Assembly: GCF_004343305.1 (NCBI RefSeq)
Contig: NZ_SMAF01000004.1
Span: forward strand, 145,753 to 209,752
Source: Pseudofulvimonas gallinarii
Lineage (GTDB): Bacteria; Pseudomonadota; Gammaproteobacteria; Xanthomonadales; UBA2363
DNA: 64,000 nt
Reading direction: 5' to 3'
In this document: positions 17,451 to 26,706 of the stretch, piece after piece
Layout of the letters: every line of letters starts with the position of its first letter
How positions within the stretch are numbered: position 1 is the stretch's first letter
Notes under the pieces: generated by a model
Told to the model about the DNA's origin: nothing
The model's database searches: none
Seen by the model: the letters and a program-made list of their open reading frames with translations, nothing else
Program-made: the position numbers and the translations under genes

Positions 17451-17473
17451 GCTGATTGATTGCGCGCACGCAA

Positions 17474-17542
17474 CTATCCGCCGGCCCCCGGTTGTCGGCG
17501 ACGATTATTGCGATTGACGATGTTGACGTTCATCTGGCGCAT
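17474..17542 (-). CDS. Asparagine-rich leader peptide of asnB
   Basis: A 22-codon ORF starts at ATG 17542 (or 17533, 19 codons) and ends with TAG 17476-17474. It contains MNVNIVNRNN: five Asn codons (AAC, AAC, AAT, AAT, AAT) in ten, followed by RRRQPGAGG. AGGA at 17555-17552 is placed well for the 17542 start. It lies about 30 nt before an intrinsic terminator and 112 nt before asnB. Leader peptides rich in the product amino acid are the hallmark of transcription attenuation (trp, his, leu, thr operons). Role inferred: ribosome stalling at Asn codons frees 17487-17482 to pair with the terminator's 5' arm and lets RNA polymerase enter asnB. Confidence 0.75.
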   Translation of the reverse strand: MRQMNVNIVNRNNRRRQPGAGG

Positions 17543-17550
17543 GGCCCGCA

Positions 17551-17581
17551 TCCTAGCGCACATCCCCGGCCAGCGCGCAAG
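17551..17581 (-). promoter_or_regulatory. Possible asnB leader promoter
   Basis: On the minus strand TTGCGC (17581-17576) is followed after 19 nt by TAGGAT (17556-17551). The spacing is long and the match is modest. If used, initiation falls at about 17544, leaving almost no 5' UTR before the leader peptide start. Confidence 0.3.
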
Positions 17582-17622
17582 TGCGGCGTCTTCCACCGCC
17601 GGCGGTGGCCTATCATGCCGCC

Positions 17623-17796
17623 ATGAAAGACGACACCGACCCGCGCCCGCAGCCGCCCGAACCGCCACTGCCCGGCGAGTGCTGCGACAGCGGCTGCGAT
17701 CCGTGCGTGCTGGACACTTATGCGGAAGAACTGCGCTACTACCGCGAGCAGCTGGCGAAGTGGTTCGAGCGCCATCCGGAAGCACGCGACGACTGA
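17623..17796 (+). CDS. Small oxidoreductase-like (PF09791-type) protein
   Basis: A 57-residue protein, DPRPQPPEPPLPGECCDSGC followed by DPCVLDTYAEELRYYREQLAKW. The proline-rich start and CCxSGCxPCV motif match the short Oxidored-like N-terminal domain found alone in many proteobacteria; its function is not established, and the four cysteines suggest metal or redox binding. ATG 17623 was chosen because homology begins within ten residues; an in-frame GTG at 17581 would add an unlikely extension. It is divergent from the asnB leader and shares the short intergenic region with it. Confidence 0.8.
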   Translation: MKDDTDPRPQPPEPPLPGECCDSGCDPCVLDTYAEELRYYREQLAKWFERHPEARDD

Positions 17797-17939
17797 CACC
17801 GGAAGTCCGCTGCTCCCGGCCCGGGAACGACAGGAGCCGCGAACATTGCCAGGGCGGCAAGCCGCTTGCCCGTCAGGTGTTCCGAAAGGGAAAACGCCGC
17901 AGTATCAAGGTCCGAAGCAGTTCGGCGACACCGGGGCGG

Positions 17940-18896
17940 TTACTGCACGGTGCCGATCAGACGGGCATTGCCCGGATTGCCACCGTTGGCAGCGGCCGAT
18001 GCGGTCGCCGGCAGCACGCCGGCAGCGGCGTCGAGCGCGGCACGATAGCGCCCGTGCAGGATCGCCACGCGTTCGACGTAGACCTGGGTCTCCGCATACG
18101 GCGGGACGCCGCCATGGCGATCGACGGCGCCCTCGCCGGCGTTGTAGCCGGCCGTCGCCAGGCGCACGTCGCCATTGAAACGGTTGAGCAGCCAGGCCAG
18201 GTACTGCACCCCGCCGGCGATGTTCTGCGCCGGGTCGTAGGGATCGGTCACGCCGAAGCGCGCGGCGGTGGCGGGGATCAGCTGCATCAGGCCCTGGGCG
18301 CCCTTGTTCGATCGTGCATTCGCCCGATAGGCGGACTCGGCGTGGATCACGGCGCGGACCAGCGCCTCATCGACGCCGTGCGCCATGGCGGCCCGGGCGA
18401 TCTCCGACCGGTATTCATCCAGCTTCAGCGCCACGCTGTGCCAGTCCACGCTGGAACGGATCTCGCAGGCGATGCAGTTCTCGATGGCATAGGTGAAAAC
18501 CAGTTCCGCCTTCGTTCCCGGCGCCGTCGGACGGACGTTGGTGTAGTGGATGACGCCATCGCGGTCATAGCGATACACCGCACCGCGCTTCACGCTACCC
18601 GGCGCCGGCGCGGCGGCGGGGCTCGCGATCGCGCCCGCGGCGGGCGGCGGTGCGGCCTCCACGGGCGGCGGCGCACTGCGCGTCGGCTCGATGGCCGTGA
18701 CCCGGGTGGCCGGCGTGGCCGGTTTCGGAAAGCGCCCGACTTCACGACAATCCTGATAACCCTGCCGTGAATTGCTGAAAACAACGGTGCCCTGCGAGTC
18801 GGCGCAGCGGAACAGCACGTTGTCGTCGGCCTGGGCAACCCCGGCGCCGGCCGGGCCCAGCAGGGCGAGCAAAGCGGTAATGCGGACGATGACCAT
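17940..18896 (-). CDS. Lytic transglycosylase with SLT domain and DUF4124-like N-terminus
   Basis: A 318-residue exported protein. A signal peptide ([20 protein letters not shown]) is followed by a DUF4124-like segment ([19 protein letters not shown]), a proline/alanine linker, a second short beta segment ([16 protein letters not shown]), and an SLT domain from about residue 170. The catalytic glutamate is E187 in [20 protein letters not shown], with downstream [18 protein letters not shown] and YVERV motifs complete. It should cleave peptidoglycan between MurNAc and GlcNAc in the periplasm. It is divergent from miaB. Confidence 0.92.
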   Translation of the reverse strand: MVIVRITALLALLGPAGAGVAQADDNVLFRCADSQGTVVFSNSRQGYQDCREVGRFPKPATPATRVTAIEPTRSAPPPVEAAPPPAAGAIASPAAAPAPGSVKRGAVYRYDRDGVIHYTNVRPTAPGTKAELVFTYAIENCIACEIRSSVDWHSVALKLDEYRSEIARAAMAHGVDEALVRAVIHAESAYRANARSNKGAQGLMQLIPATAARFGVTDPYDPAQNIAGGVQYLAWLLNRFNGDVRLATAGYNAGEGAVDRHGGVPPYAETQVYVERVAILHGRYRAALDAAAGVLPATASAAANGGNPGNARLIGTVQ

Positions 18897-18929
18897 CGGT
18901 TCCCCTCGACCGAGGCAGCGGGCAATTAG

Positions 18930-18958
18930 TTTCCGACAAAAGCGCCTGCGCGTAAACT
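18930..18958 (+). promoter_or_regulatory. Candidate miaB promoter
   Basis: TTTCCG (18930-18935), 17 nt spacer, TAAACT (18953-18958). Spacing is ideal but hexamers are moderate matches; it would give a 5' UTR of about 85 nt. Confidence 0.35.
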
Positions 18959-19050
18959 ACCGCCCCGCCGCGGCTTTTTCCCCGCACCTGTTCAGTTTCG
19001 CCCGGCTACCGGCCGGGCCTTCCACGGGCACCGCCCAGCAAGATACCCGC

Positions 19051-20394
19051 ATGGCCAAGATCTTCGTCAAGACCCATGGTTGCCAGATGAACGAGTACGA
19101 TTCGGCGAAGATGGCCGACGTTCTCGGCGTTTCGCATGGCCTGGAGCCCACGCAGGACGAGGCCGAAGCCGATGTGATCCTCATCAACACCTGCTCCATC
19201 CGCGAAAAGGCGCAGGAGAAGGTATTCTCCCAGCTCGGCCGCTGGCGCGAGCTGAAGCAGGCCAAGCCCGACCTGATCATCGGCGTCGGCGGCTGCGTCG
19301 CCAGCCAGGAAGGCGAAGCCATCCTCAAGCGGGCGCCGTTCGTGGACGTTGTGTTCGGCCCCCAGACGCTGCACCGCCTGCCCGAGCTGATCGAATCGCG
19401 CCGGCACTCCGGCAAGCCGCAGGTGGACATCTCCTTCCCGGAAGTCGAGAAGTTCGACCGCCTGCCCCAGCCACGTGCCGAAGGTCCGACCGCCTTCGTG
19501 TCGATCATGGAAGGCTGCTCGAAGTACTGCACCTACTGCGTGGTCCCCTACACCCGTGGCGAGGAAGTCAGCCGTCCGCTCGAGGACGTCCTTGTCGAAG
19601 TCGCGCAGCTGGCCGCGCAGGGCGTGCGTGAAGTGAACCTGCTCGGCCAGAACGTCAACGCCTACGCCGGCCCGGTCGGCGACGGGGGCGAGCCAGCCGA
19701 CTTGGCGCAGCTGATCCGCTACATCGCCCAGATTCCCGGCATCGGCCGTATCCGTTTCACCACCTCGCATCCGGTGGAATTCACCGACCGCCTGATCGAG
19801 GCGTATGCCGAGGTGCCGCAGCTGGCCGGCTACCTGCACCTGCCGGTGCAGGCCGGCTCCGACCGCATCCTGGCGGCCATGAAGCGCGGCCACACCGCGC
19901 TTGAGTACAAGCAGAAGATCCGCAAGCTGCGCGAGGCGCGCCCGGGCATTTCCGTCAGCACCGACTTCATCGTCGGATTCCCGGGCGAAACCGACCGCGA
20001 TTTCGAGGCGACGATGAAGCTGATCGAGGACGTCGGCTTCGACCAGAGCTTTTCCTTCATCTATTCGCGGCGCCCAGGCACGCCTGCCGCCAACCTTCCC
20101 GACGACGTCGATGCCGCGACCAAGCACGCGCGCCTGTCGCGCCTGCAGGCGGCGATCAACGAGAACGCGGCGCGGATCTCGCGCGAAATGGTCGGCACCG
20201 TGCAGACCGTCCTGGTCGAAGGCCCCAGCCGCAAGGATCCGTCCGAGCTGGCGGGCCGCACCGAGAACATGCGCTTCGTCAACTTCCCCGGCCCGGCGCG
20301 CCTGATCGGCCAGTTCGTGGACGTTGAAATCACCGAGACGCGCACGAACTCGCTGCGCGGCCGCGTCGTCACCCGCGACGATCTCGCCGCCTGA
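19051..20394 (+). CDS. miaB: tRNA-2-methylthio-N6-dimethylallyladenosine synthase
   Basis: A 447-residue radical-SAM methylthiotransferase that converts i6A37 to ms2i6A37 in tRNAs reading UNN codons. The N-terminal UPF0004 domain carries cluster cysteines in [25 protein letters not shown] and [11 protein letters not shown]. The radical-SAM triad CxxxCxxC is in [22 protein letters not shown] domain ends the protein ([20 protein letters not shown]...). ATG 19051 fits the family start ([12 protein letters not shown]). phoH follows 226 bp downstream. Confidence 0.96.
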   Translation: MAKIFVKTHGCQMNEYDSAKMADVLGVSHGLEPTQDEAEADVILINTCSIREKAQEKVFSQLGRWRELKQAKPDLIIGVGGCVASQEGEAILKRAPFVDVVFGPQTLHRLPELIESRRHSGKPQVDISFPEVEKFDRLPQPRAEGPTAFVSIMEGCSKYCTYCVVPYTRGEEVSRPLEDVLVEVAQLAAQGVREVNLLGQNVNAYAGPVGDGGEPADLAQLIRYIAQIPGIGRIRFTTSHPVEFTDRLIEAYAEVPQLAGYLHLPVQAGSDRILAAMKRGHTALEYKQKIRKLREARPGISVSTDFIVGFPGETDRDFEATMKLIEDVGFDQSFSFIYSRRPGTPAANLPDDVDAATKHARLSRLQAAINENAARISREMVGTVQTVLVEGPSRKDPSELAGRTENMRFVNFPGPARLIGQFVDVEITETRTNSLRGRVVTRDDLAA

Positions 20395-20620
20395 ATCCGC
20401 CCACCTGCCGCGGCCGCCACATGGACGGACCTGCGACTGGCCTGCGTGGGTGGCTGCCTGCAGGAATGCGGCGGTGATCGTAGTCCGGCGAGCGGGCCTG
20501 CTGCGATGCAGTCCGCGCGTCCGGGCCCGGGACAACGCCACGTTTTCTGGCTGAATCAACCAGCGGCCAGCGCCTGCCCGGCCCTTGGCGCCTCCTGCCG
20601 CGGGCAGTAGGCTTCGACGC

Positions 20621-21604
20621 ATGAGCAAACCCGCAGAAGTGACGTTCGCACTCGAGCCCGATGACACCGAACGGCTCGCCAATCTCACCGGTCCGATGGA
20701 TGGCCATCTGCGCCAGGTGGAGCTGCGCCTGGGCGTGGAGATCAACAACCGCGGCAACCTGTTCCAGGTGATCGGCGATGCCGGCGTGGTCGGCATCGCC
20801 GAGCGCGTCCTTCGCGGCCTGTATGCCGCCACCGCAAGCGAAACGCTGACGCCGGCGCGATTGAACCTGCACCTGCAGGACTCGGGCGTCGAACAGGTGG
20901 CGGCCCAGGAGGCGGCCAACGTGCAGACCGTCACCATCAAGGTGAAGCGCGGCGTGATCAAGGGCCGCGGACCCAACCAGCAACGCTACCTGCACGCCAT
21001 CGCCACCAACGACGTCAACTTCGGCATTGGACCAGCTGGTACCGGCAAGACCTACCTGGCCGTCGCCAGCGCGGTCGAAGCGCTGGAAAGCAACCGCGTG
21101 CAGCGGCTGATCCTGACGCGCCCTGCCGTCGAGGCCGGCGAACGACTGGGCTTCCTGCCCGGCGATCTCAGCCAGAAGATCGACCCTTACCTGAGGCCGC
21201 TGTTCGATGCGCTGTACGAAATGCTCGGCTTCGAGCGCGTCGCCAAGCTGATCGAGCGCAGCGTCATCGAGATCGCGCCGCTGGCCTTCATGCGCGGACG
21301 CACGCTCAACGATGCCTTCGTGATCCTGGACGAGGCGCAGAACACCACCGCCGAGCAGATGAAGATGTTCCTGACGCGCATCGGCTTCGGCTCCATTGCC
21401 GTGGTCACCGGCGACGTCACCCAGGTGGACCTGCCGCGCAACCAGACGTCCGGCCTGCGCCAGGCCATCGACATCCTGCGCGACATCGACGGCGTCTCGT
21501 TCACGTTCTTCAACGCCAAGGACGTGGTGCGCCACCCGCTGGTGAAGAAGATCGTCACCGCCTACGAAGCACACGAACGCGGCTCCGGCCTGCCGGCGGA
21601 ATAG
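20621..21604 (+). CDS. ybeZ: PhoH-like ATPase (YbeZ)
   Basis: A 327-residue PhoH family NTPase with Walker A GPAGTGKTYLAVASAVEAL (about residues 135-143) and Walker B AFVILDEAQNTT. An N-terminal KH-like segment precedes the P-loop. YbeZ acts with the RNase YbeY in rRNA processing in related bacteria. The usual order is miaB-ybeZ-ybeY-ybeX, but ybeY and ybeX are missing here: a terminator directly follows the stop. ATG 20621 was preferred to the earlier in-frame start at 20585, which adds a non-conserved extension. Confidence 0.9.
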   Translation: MSKPAEVTFALEPDDTERLANLTGPMDGHLRQVELRLGVEINNRGNLFQVIGDAGVVGIAERVLRGLYAATASETLTPARLNLHLQDSGVEQVAAQEAANVQTVTIKVKRGVIKGRGPNQQRYLHAIATNDVNFGIGPAGTGKTYLAVASAVEALESNRVQRLILTRPAVEAGERLGFLPGDLSQKIDPYLRPLFDALYEMLGFERVAKLIERSVIEIAPLAFMRGRTLNDAFVILDEAQNTTAEQMKMFLTRIGFGSIAVVTGDVTQVDLPRNQTSGLRQAIDILRDIDGVSFTFFNAKDVVRHPLVKKIVTAYEAHERGSGLPAE

Positions 21605-21605
21605 A

Positions 21606-21633
21606 AAAGGCGCGCCACGCCGGGCGCGCCTTT
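21606..21633 (+). terminator. Rho-independent terminator after phoH/ybeZ
   Basis: AAAGGCGCGCC (21606-21616) pairs with GGCGCGCCTTT (21623-21633). It sits two bases after the stop codon. The T-run is short, but the stem is strong. Confidence 0.75.
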
Positions 21634-21686
21634 CAACCGGATCCGCAGTGTGCCGCCAGCGTTGCCGGCGTGCGGCTTCGCGGTGA

Positions 21687-24600
21687 TCAGCCCGGCGCGG
21701 GTTGCGCTTCCATCGCTCCTTGCGCCGGTTCGTCGAGCTTGTCGCCCAGCAGTCGGCGGACGACGACGTAGAACACCGGGATCATCAGCAGGCCCAGGAA
21801 GGTCGCCGCAAGCATGCCGCCGATCACGCCGGTGCCGATGGCGTTGCGCGCGTTGGCGCCGGCGCCGGTGGAAATCGCCATCGGCAGCACGCCCATGATG
21901 AAGGCGAACGAGGTCATCAGGATCGGACGCAGTCGCAGGCGGGCGGCCTCGACCACGGCGTCACGCAATGACTTGCCCTCGCCGCGCTGCTGCACCGCGA
22001 ATTCGACGATCAGGATCGCGTTCTTCGCTGACAGGCCGATGATGGTGATCAGGCCGATCTTGAAGAAGATGTCGTTAGGCATACCGCGCGCCATCGTCAG
22101 CAGGATGGCGCCGAGCATGCCCAGCGGCACGACCAGCAGCACCGCCACCGGTATCGACCAGCTCTCGTACAGCGCGGCCAGGCAGAGGAACACGATCAGC
22201 ACCGACAGCACCATCAGGATGGTCGCCGACTCGCCGGCAAGGATTTCCTGATAGGACATGCCTGTCCAGCTCAGGCCGAAACCCGCCGGCAGCTTCTCGT
22301 TGACGATCTCCTCCATCGCCTGCATCGCCTCGCCGGAGCTGCGTCCCGGTGCCTGCGAGCCGACGATGTTCACTGCCGAGTAGCCGTTGTAGCGCGAGCG
22401 CTCCGGCGACGCCGTCGTCCACTGTGCGGAGACGACGTTGCTGAGCGGCACCATTTCGGTGCCGCCATGTCCATCGGCGGCATCGGCAAGACGGCGCGGC
22501 GTGTAGAACTGCCCCAGCGATTCCGGACCGGTGCGATAGGGCGCGTCGGCCTGCATGGTCACGCGCTTGATGCGGTCCTGGTAGAAGAAGTCGTTGACGT
22601 ACACCGGCGCCAGCATGAGCTGGATGGCGCTGTAGATGTCACTGACCGAGAGGCCCATTGCCAGTGCCTGCACGCGATCGACCGCCAGGCGCAGCTGCGG
22701 CGCTTCTTCCAGTGCGTTCGGACGGACCGCCATGAGCGATGGATGCTGGTTGGCCTGTGCCAGCAACTGGTTGCGCGCATCGACCAGCGCCTGGTGGCCG
22801 GCGCCGGAGCGGTCCTGCAGGTACATGTCGAAGCCGCCGAACCGGCCCAGTCCGTTGATGGTCGGCAGGTTCACGGTGAAGATCTGCGCGTCGCGGATGC
22901 CCTGCAGGTCGCGATTGGCGTTCTGGATGAACTGCGCCGCCGTGACCTTGCGCTCATCCCAGGGCTTGAGGCGCACGAACGCCATGCCGACGTTCTCGCC
23001 CTGGCCGACGAAGCTGAAGCCGCTGATCTGCATCACGCTGTAGAAGCCTTCCTGCTTCTCCAGCACCTTGCGCACGTCTTCGAACACCGCATTGGTGCGC
23101 GTCAGCGAAGCACCCGGCGGCAGCTGCACCACGACCATGGCGTAGCCCTGGTCTTCTTCCGGCACGAAGCTGCTCGGCATGCGCGTGAACATGAAACCGC
23201 ACAGCACCATCAGCAGCACCGCCATCATCATCCAGCGCGGTGCGTGGCGCACGGCGCTGGCGATATGCCCGACGTAGGTCCTGCTCATCCAGTCGTAGCC
23301 GCGATTGAACGTCCGGAAGACGATGTTCGGGTTGGCGTTGTGGCTGGGCTTGAGGAAGGTGGCGCAGAGCGCCGGCGTGAAGCCCAGGGCGAGGAACGCC
23401 GAGAAGCCCATCGCCATGGCGATGGTGACGGCGAACTGCTTGTAGATCTGGCCGGCGGCACCGCCCTGCAGCGCGCTGGGAATGAACACCGCGGCGAGCA
23501 CGACCGTGATCGCCACCACTGCGCCGGTGATCTGCGCCATGGCCTTGCGCGTGGCTGCCTTCGCCGGCAGCTTCTCGTCGGTCATGATGCGTTCGACGTT
23601 CTCGATCACCACGATCGCGTCGTCGACGACGATGCCGATGGCCAGCACCATGCCGAACATGGTGAGCTGGTTGATGGTGAACCCGAGCAGCTGCAGCCCG
23701 AGGAACGTACCCAGCAGCGCCACCGGGATGACCAGCGTCGGGATGATGGTGGCGCGCAGGTTCTGCAGGAAGATCAGCATCACCAGGAACACCAGCACCA
23801 TCGCCTCGAACAGCGTCTTCACCACTTCCTTGATGGCGACGGATACGAAGGTGCTGCTGTCGTAGGGGGTGATCCAGCTGACGCCGGCCGGGAACGAGCT
23901 CTCCAGCTCGACCATGCGCTCGCGCACCGCCGTGGCGACGCTCAGTGCATTCGCACCGGGCAACAGCTGCACGGCGAAACCGGCGGCCGGCACGCCGTTG
24001 AAGCGGTTGTCCATGCCGTAGGCGGAGGCGCCGAAGGCGACCCGGGCGACGTCGCGCAGGCGCACCGTCGTGCCATCCACGTTGGCGCGAAGGATGATGT
24101 TCTCGAACTGCTCCGGCGAATTGAACCGGCCTTCGGCCGACACCGTCGCCGTCAGTCCCTGTCCTTCGGGCGCCGGATCGGCACCGACGGAACCGGCTGC
24201 GAACTGCACGTTCTGCGCGCGCACGGCGGCCATCACTTCGCTGGCCGACAGGCCAAAGCCTTGCAGTCGTGTCGGATCCAGCCAGATGTTCATGGCGTAT
24301 TCGCCACCGAACTGTTGCACGCTGCCGACGCCCGGCACGCGTGCGACCTGGTCGAGGATGCGCGAGGCAATCAGGTCGTTGAGCGCCTGGCGATCAATGC
24401 TGGGATTGTCCGACAGCAGCGAAACCACCATCAGGAAGCCGGCATTCGCCTTGGCCACCACCACGCCCTGCTGCACCACTTCGGTGGGCAGGCGCGGCGT
24501 CGCCAGTGCGACCTTGTTCTGCACCTGGACCTGGGCGATGTCGGGATCGGTGCCCGTTTCGAAGGTCAGCGTGATGGATGCACGACCCGAAGAGCTGGAC

Positions 24601-24842
24601 GACGAACTGAAGTACAACAGGTTGTCGATGCCGGTGAGCTGCTGCTCGATGACCTGCGTGACAGCCTGCTCCGTCGTCTGCGCGTTGGCGCCCGGATAGG
24701 CGGCCGACACCGTCACCTGCGGCGGCGCGACGCTGGGATAGGACTCGACGCCCAGGTTGAGGATCGCCAGGACGCCGCCGAGGGAAATAAGGATGGAAAC
24801 GACCCATGCGAAGACGGGCCGATCAATGAAGAACCGTGGCAT
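21687..24842 (-). CDS. RND multidrug efflux permease (HAE-1/AcrB family)
   Basis: A 1051-residue inner-membrane proton-driven exporter of the AcrB/MexB type. It begins MPRFFIDRPVFAWVVSILI as the family does. The proton-relay aspartates are in GIVVDDAIVVIENVERIM of transmembrane helix 4, and the duplicated RND topology with two large periplasmic loops is full length. It ends within the ordinary range and shows no frameshift. It lies 10 bp after the adaptor stop and is third in the operon tetR-adaptor-permease. No outer-membrane channel gene is adjacent, so it probably uses a TolC/OprM homologue encoded elsewhere. Substrates cannot be predicted. Confidence 0.95.
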   Translation of the reverse strand: MPRFFIDRPVFAWVVSILISLGGVLAILNLGVESYPSVAPPQVTVSAAYPGANAQTTEQAVTQVIEQQLTGIDNLLYFSSSSSSSGRASITLTFETGTDPDIAQVQVQNKVALATPRLPTEVVQQGVVVAKANAGFLMVVSLLSDNPSIDRQALNDLIASRILDQVARVPGVGSVQQFGGEYAMNIWLDPTRLQGFGLSASEVMAAVRAQNVQFAAGSVGADPAPEGQGLTATVSAEGRFNSPEQFENIILRANVDGTTVRLRDVARVAFGASAYGMDNRFNGVPAAGFAVQLLPGANALSVATAVRERMVELESSFPAGVSWITPYDSSTFVSVAIKEVVKTLFEAMVLVFLVMLIFLQNLRATIIPTLVIPVALLGTFLGLQLLGFTINQLTMFGMVLAIGIVVDDAIVVIENVERIMTDEKLPAKAATRKAMAQITGAVVAITVVLAAVFIPSALQGGAAGQIYKQFAVTIAMAMGFSAFLALGFTPALCATFLKPSHNANPNIVFRTFNRGYDWMSRTYVGHIASAVRHAPRWMMMAVLLMVLCGFMFTRMPSSFVPEEDQGYAMVVVQLPPGASLTRTNAVFEDVRKVLEKQEGFYSVMQISGFSFVGQGENVGMAFVRLKPWDERKVTAAQFIQNANRDLQGIRDAQIFTVNLPTINGLGRFGGFDMYLQDRSGAGHQALVDARNQLLAQANQHPSLMAVRPNALEEAPQLRLAVDRVQALAMGLSVSDIYSAIQLMLAPVYVNDFFYQDRIKRVTMQADAPYRTGPESLGQFYTPRRLADAADGHGGTEMVPLSNVVSAQWTTASPERSRYNGYSAVNIVGSQAPGRSSGEAMQAMEEIVNEKLPAGFGLSWTGMSYQEILAGESATILMVLSVLIVFLCLAALYESWSIPVAVLLVVPLGMLGAILLTMARGMPNDIFFKIGLITIIGLSAKNAILIVEFAVQQRGEGKSLRDAVVEAARLRLRPILMTSFAFIMGVLPMAISTGAGANARNAIGTGVIGGMLAATFLGLLMIPVFYVVVRRLLGDKLDEPAQGAMEAQPAPG

Positions 24843-24852
24843 CCGCTGATCC

Positions 24853-26052
24853 TCAGTCGTTGTCGGCGGCAGCGTCCACGGCGTCTTCGCCGTCGTCCGC
24901 TCCGGCTGCCGGTGCGGCACTGCCGGTGGCCGGCTGAACCGAGGCCACCGCCTTCGCTCCGTCTGCGACCTTCTGCAGGCCGGAGACGATCACGCGGTCA
25001 CCCGGCTTCAGGCCGTCAGTGATCAGCGCATTGCCGTCGCGCTGCGAATCCAGCGTCACGCCGCGACGTGAGACGGTTCCGTCGGGTCCCAGCACCCAAA
25101 CGTAGGGTCCGACGGCGTCGCGCAGCAGGGCGGCCTGCGGCACCGCGAAGACGCCGTGGCGCTCGCCCAGACGCACCTTCAGGGTCACGAATGCGCCGGG
25201 CAGCAGATTGAGATCGGGATTGGCGATCTGCGCCCGCAGCGACACCGCGCCGGTCGCCGGATCAACCGAGGTATCCGAGAAATCGACCATGCCTTCATGT
25301 GGATACTCGACGCCACCCGGCAGCACGATGCGGATGGACGCGCGACCGGCACCGGCAAGGTCCACCGAGCCCTGCGCCTGCGCACGGCGCAGTTCGGCCA
25401 GCTCGGACATGCCCATGGAGAAGTTCACGAACACCGGATCGATCTGCTCGACCGTGGTCAGCAGCGTGGCGGCACCCTGGCCGACCAGCGCGCCTTCCGT
25501 CACCTGCTGCTTGCCGGCGCGACCGGCGATCGGTGCGCGGACGGTCGCGTAGTCCAGGTTGATGCGCGCCGTGGTCACGGTCGCGCGCGCCTGTTGCACG
25601 GCGGCTGCGGCACTGCGCTCGGCCGCCTCGAGATTGTCGAGATCGGCGCGGGAAATGTAATTCTTCGGAGCCAGCTCGCGGCCGCGTTCGGCGGCGATGT
25701 GCGCATTGGTGTAGGACGCCTGTGCCTGCGCGAGCGCGGCTTCGGCGGCACCGAGGGCGGCGCGCAGCGGCGCCGGATCGATGCGGAACAGGATGTCGCC
25801 TTCCTTGACGTCGCTGCCTTCCTCGTAGGTTCGCTCCAGCAGCACGCCCGCGACGCGGGCGCGCACGTCGGCGCTGCGGAACGCGGACAGCCTTCCGACC
25901 AGTTCGCGCTCGAGCACTTCGGTCCGGGGTTGCATGTCGAGCACGCCGACCTCGGGCGGTGGCGGCGCCGGGGGCGGTGCGGATTCGGAGGAACAGCCGG
26001 CAATGATCGAGGCAACGAGGATCGGGGCAAGACGAAGTGCGTTCAAGCGCAT
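24853..26052 (-). CDS. RND efflux periplasmic adaptor lipoprotein (AcrA/MexA family)
   Basis: A 399-residue membrane-fusion protein with lipoprotein signal IIAGCSS (lipidated Cys at about residue 20). The order is barrel-sandwich hybrid (ELVGRLSAFRSADVRARVAG and RAPIAGRAGKQQVTEGALVG), an alpha-hairpin between (AAEAALAQAQASYTNAHIAAERGRE...), then beta-barrel and membrane-proximal domains. The C-terminus is acidic (GADDGEDAVDAAADND). It bridges the permease to an outer-membrane channel. It starts 40 bp after the tetR stop on the same strand. Confidence 0.94.
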   Translation of the reverse strand: MRLNALRLAPILVASIIAGCSSESAPPPAPPPPEVGVLDMQPRTEVLERELVGRLSAFRSADVRARVAGVLLERTYEEGSDVKEGDILFRIDPAPLRAALGAAEAALAQAQASYTNAHIAAERGRELAPKNYISRADLDNLEAAERSAAAAVQQARATVTTARINLDYATVRAPIAGRAGKQQVTEGALVGQGAATLLTTVEQIDPVFVNFSMGMSELAELRRAQAQGSVDLAGAGRASIRIVLPGGVEYPHEGMVDFSDTSVDPATGAVSLRAQIANPDLNLLPGAFVTLKVRLGERHGVFAVPQAALLRDAVGPYVWVLGPDGTVSRRGVTLDSQRDGNALITDGLKPGDRVIVSGLQKVADGAKAVASVQPATGSAAPAAGADDGEDAVDAAADND

Positions 26053-26092
26053 GGACGTGGCTGTCTCTGTTTTACCGGGTATCAGTGGCTCA

Positions 26093-26686
26093 TCAGCGGC
26101 TGAAAGCACGCAGGAAGGCGTCGACGGCATACGTGGCCCACTCGGCGCGCGCTTCCTCGCTGGTGCGGTGGCCATCGCCGATGTTGCGGCGTTCGACGTC
26201 CAGCCCGCGGATCATGCCCAGCAGGATCTCGGCCATCGCCTCGGCATCACCGTCGCGGAGCTGGCCCTGCCGTATGGCGGTATGCAGACGCGCAGACAGC
26301 TGCCGCTGCAGGCCATTGATGGCGACGTCGAAGATCGCCGACGCTTCCGCGGTATAGCGGCGTGCCTCCGCCAGGATCAGCCGGCGGGCGGCCACCGTGG
26401 CGTCGTTGGCGAGGTATTCGACGTGGTCGAGGGCGAACGTCAGCAACGCCGAACGCAGGTCGTTCTTGTCGGCATCCCAACGGGCGGCGGTCGCGTCAAG
26501 GCGGTCGATGAGCACCCTGCGCACCAGCTCCTGCTTGTTGCCGTAGTTGGTGTAGAGGGTCTGCTTGGAGCAGCCGGCACGGGCGGCAACCGCCTCCATG
26601 CTCAGGCGCAACCCCTGTTCAGCGACCAGGCTACGCACCGCTTCGGCGATGCGACGATGTCTTTCGATGCGGGCAGGACTTTTCAT
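26093..26686 (-). CDS. TetR family transcriptional regulator of the RND efflux operon
   Basis: A 197-residue regulator. The N-terminal helix-turn-helix is intact (RLSMEAVAARAGCSKQTLYTNYGNKQELV, about residues 27-55), followed by an all-helical ligand-binding domain typical of AcrR-like repressors. It is the first gene of the efflux operon rather than divergent from it, so repression of its own promoter would control the pump as well. An inverted repeat covers its start codon and -10 region. Only seven nt separate the TATAGT hexamer from the ATG, suggesting a leaderless mRNA. Confidence 0.9.
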   Translation of the reverse strand: MKSPARIERHRRIAEAVRSLVAEQGLRLSMEAVAARAGCSKQTLYTNYGNKQELVRRVLIDRLDATAARWDADKNDLRSALLTFALDHVEYLANDATVAARRLILAEARRYTAEASAIFDVAINGLQRQLSARLHTAIRQGQLRDGDAEAMAEILLGMIRGLDVERRNIGDGHRTSEEARAEWATYAVDAFLRAFSR

Positions 26687-26706
26687 GGACTTTACTATAC
26701 CGTCCA
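26686..26706 (-). promoter_or_regulatory. Candidate TetR operator overlapping the efflux operon promoter
   Basis: TGGAC (26686-26690) and GTCCA (26702-26706) form an inverted repeat around TTTACTATACC. The minus-strand -10 TATAGT (26699-26694) is inside it, seven nt from the start codon. A repressor here would block RNA polymerase. No good -35 is visible. Confidence 0.45.

Noticed and set aside
17401..17460. Reading the hairpin upstream of asnB as a terminator for a plus-strand gene
   Set aside because: It has a T-run on the plus strand too, but no plus-strand gene ends nearby. The minus-strand attenuator reading explains it better.
22467..25022. An 851-codon open frame antisense to the RND permease
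   Set aside because: It is a shadow of the GC-rich permease gene, with repetitive Arg/His-rich sequence and no domain.
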